From an uncultured archaeon (GTDB lineage: Archaea; Thermoproteota; Nitrososphaeria; Nitrososphaerales; CALBXV01), in NCBI GenBank assembly GCA_937890045.1, contig CALBXV010000027.1, positions 1-5,614 on the forward strand: DNA of 5,614 bases. The letters are read 5' to 3'. Under the pieces are notes generated by a model that was not told where the DNA came from, ran no database searches, and was given only the letters and a program-made list of their open reading frames with translations. The position numbers were made by a program, and so were the translations under genes. Each line of letters starts with the position of its first letter. Position 1 is the first letter of the stretch. Below, one piece after another: positions 4,678-5,614 of this stretch.

Positions 4678-4849
4678 AGTAATTCGTATTCAATTAAAGG
4701 AATACGAAGGTCATAAGTTAATAGACCTTAGAGTTTGGTATGAGGATAAAGAAACTGGTGAATATAAACCAACTAAAAAAGGTATTTCATTTAATAGGAA
4801 CTTTGCAGTAAATATAGCTAATGCTATTACAGAAGTTTTGAATGATTAA
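4649..4849 (+). CDS. PC4/p15-like single-stranded DNA-binding protein
   Basis: A 66-residue protein resembling the transcriptional coactivator p15/PC4 domain. Characteristic parts are IRIQLKEYEGHKLIDLRVWY (12-31), the D-K-x-T-G-E-x-K-P-T-K-K-G-I-S-F segment (33-48) and a C-terminal helix NFAVNIANAITEVL (51-64). This matches the curved β-sheet and helix that dimerise to bind single-stranded DNA. PC4-like proteins are known in bacteria and in phage T5, where a role in recombination-dependent replication has been proposed. Here it could bind exposed ssDNA or modulate transcription. It starts at GTG (4649) after GAGGA at 4636-4640, overlapping the FmdB-type gene by 29 bases, and its stop overlaps the apt start by eight bases, so the block is likely co-translated. 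Confidence 0.82.
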   Translation: MKQIRKNKSEVIRIQLKEYEGHKLIDLRVWYEDKETGEYKPTKKGISFNRNFAVNIANAITEVLND

Positions 4850-5396
4850 CTATAAAGATTACATTATAGTAGTTCCAGATTTTCCAGAAAAAGGAATATC
4901 ATTTAAAGATATATCGCCTTTACTTGCAAACAGTAAAGTATTTAGAGAAGTAATATATAATATGGGTAAGTTAGTAGCAATCAAACCAACTAAACCACCT
5001 TTCATTACACGATATCCAGATTATTGGATTGGAATAGATGCACGCGGATTTATATTTGCGTCAGCACTTGCCATACATTTTGGTGGCGGAGTAGTGATGT
5101 GTAGAAAGGCTGGTAAGTTACCACCAACGGTTTTTAGTCATAGTTACAAAACTGAATATAGTGACGATACTATACAAATCAAACAGGGTAGTGGCACCGC
5201 CATTATAGTAGATGATGTATTAGCAACTGGCGGAACTTTACAAGCAACTAATTATTTGGCAGAATTTGCCGGTTATGAAGTTATAGATAATTTAGTATTG
5301 ATTGATTTGTTATATGTTCCGAGAGTAACATCCACAATGACAGATGGATCAAAGGAATTTGATTTAGAAGTAAAGAGTTTAATTCAATATGAATAA
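4842..5396 (+). CDS. apt: Adenine phosphoribosyltransferase
   Basis: Converts adenine and PRPP to AMP and pyrophosphate (purine salvage, cytosol). At 184 residues it is close to the usual 170-185. Visible landmarks are VPDFPEKGISFKDISPLL (11-28), typical of bacterial Apt; GIDARGFIFASALA (64-77); RKAGKLPP (88-95) on the flexible loop, followed by SYKTEYSDDTIQI (101-113); and the PRPP-binding motif AIIVDDVLATGGT (120-132) with the two Asp and the ATGGT loop intact. An insert of KPTKPPFITRYPDYW (48-62) between the first helix and the GIDARG strand is longer than in many homologues. The ATG at 4842 overlaps the PC4-like stop by eight bases and has only a weak GAAG upstream, so reinitiation is likely. 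It overlaps the nucleosidase-like gene, its probable partner, by eight bases. Confidence 0.95.
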   Translation: MINYKDYIIVVPDFPEKGISFKDISPLLANSKVFREVIYNMGKLVAIKPTKPPFITRYPDYWIGIDARGFIFASALAIHFGGGVVMCRKAGKLPPTVFSHSYKTEYSDDTIQIKQGSGTAIIVDDVLATGGTLQATNYLAEFAGYEVIDNLVLIDLLYVPRVTSTMTDGSKEFDLEVKSLIQYE

Positions 5397-5614
5397 CGAA
5401 GATATACTAATAGTATGTGCACTTGAACAAGAAGTTAATGGTAAATTAGATGGTGTATTACCAGATCCACGACAAATCATATACACAGGAATTGGTAAAG
5501 TTAATGCCACGGGACAACTTACCGAGAGATTACATTCTTCATATTTACATTATCTTCCACCAATGCCAAAACTTGTAATCAATTATGGAACTGCAGGTAG
5601 TAGAGAATTACCAA
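5389..5614 (+). CDS. Purine nucleosidase/phosphorylase-family protein, N-terminal part
   Basis: Open to the window end, with 75 complete codons visible. It starts MNNEDILIVCALEQEVNGKL and continues with IIYTGIGKVNAT (30-41) and LVINYGTAGS (62-71). This order (strand, CALxxE, TGIGKVNA, then a strand ending NYGTAG) is that of the PNP/UDP phosphorylase and MTA/SAH nucleosidase superfamily. E13/E15 is near the position of the acidic residue used in MTA/SAH nucleosidases, and GTAGS would contact the base or sugar. Substrate-determining residues (the ME(M)E/GDSF region) lie beyond the window, so MTA/SAH nucleosidase, AMP nucleosidase and purine nucleoside phosphorylase all remain possible. The start overlaps the apt stop by eight bases, supporting coupled expression and shared use of adenine. 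Confidence 0.82.
   Translation, partial: MNNEDILIVCALEQEVNGKLDGVLPDPRQIIYTGIGKVNATGQLTERLHSSYLHYLPPMPKLVINYGTAGSRELP

Overview
The window looks like part of a double-stranded DNA phage genome (or a prophage). It is very AT-rich, roughly 30% G+C by eye, and every supported gene is on the + strand. Genes are short and packed, with stop/start overlaps or gaps of a few bases, and most have a clear GGAG/GAGGA ribosome binding site. The gene mix also fits a phage: an HNH nuclease, a GIY-YIG homing-type endonuclease, a mini-thioredoxin, small DNA-binding proteins, nucleotide salvage enzymes and many unknown small proteins. There are no structural, replication or packaging genes here, so phage type and host cannot be fixed. 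A histone H1/Hc1-like protein and a possible DUF4494 protein hint at a Bacteroidota host, but the strong Shine-Dalgarno sites argue against it.

Layout. Bases 4-672 hold three overlapping small genes of unknown function. Bases 672-1184 encode a zinc-binding HNH nuclease. Bases 1185-1985 hold a GIY-YIG endonuclease cassette. It is bracketed by an exact 17-base direct repeat that is the start of the downstream gene (1971), so a five-codon stub of that gene remains upstream at 1187-1204. An untracked 50-codon frame (1251-1403) precedes and overlaps the nuclease. Next come a small acidic unknown protein (1971), a mini-thioredoxin (2200), the Hc1-like protein (2461), a DUF4494-like protein (2674) and a four-helix membrane protein with a TTG start (2864).

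Bases 3235-4398 encode a SAM-dependent methyltransferase with an N-terminal zinc-binding module. Its first 15 bases are identical to the start of the next gene, an FmdB-type zinc ribbon protein (4402). This is a second case of an accessory gene bracketed by a repeat at a gene start. A PC4/p15-like ssDNA-binding protein (GTG start, 4649), adenine phosphoribosyltransferase (4842) and the N-terminal part of a purine nucleosidase/phosphorylase-family protein (5389, cut by the window end) follow as overlapping genes.

How they may work together. The last two enzymes form a plausible adenine salvage route: the nucleosidase would release adenine from a nucleoside, AMP, MTA or SAH, and Apt would convert it with PRPP to AMP. 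If the nucleosidase acts on SAH, the methyltransferase upstream would supply substrate. PC4-like and Hc1-like proteins probably act on phage or host DNA. The two nucleases look like selfish or mobile genes. No tRNA, CRISPR array, convincing terminator or convincing promoter was seen.
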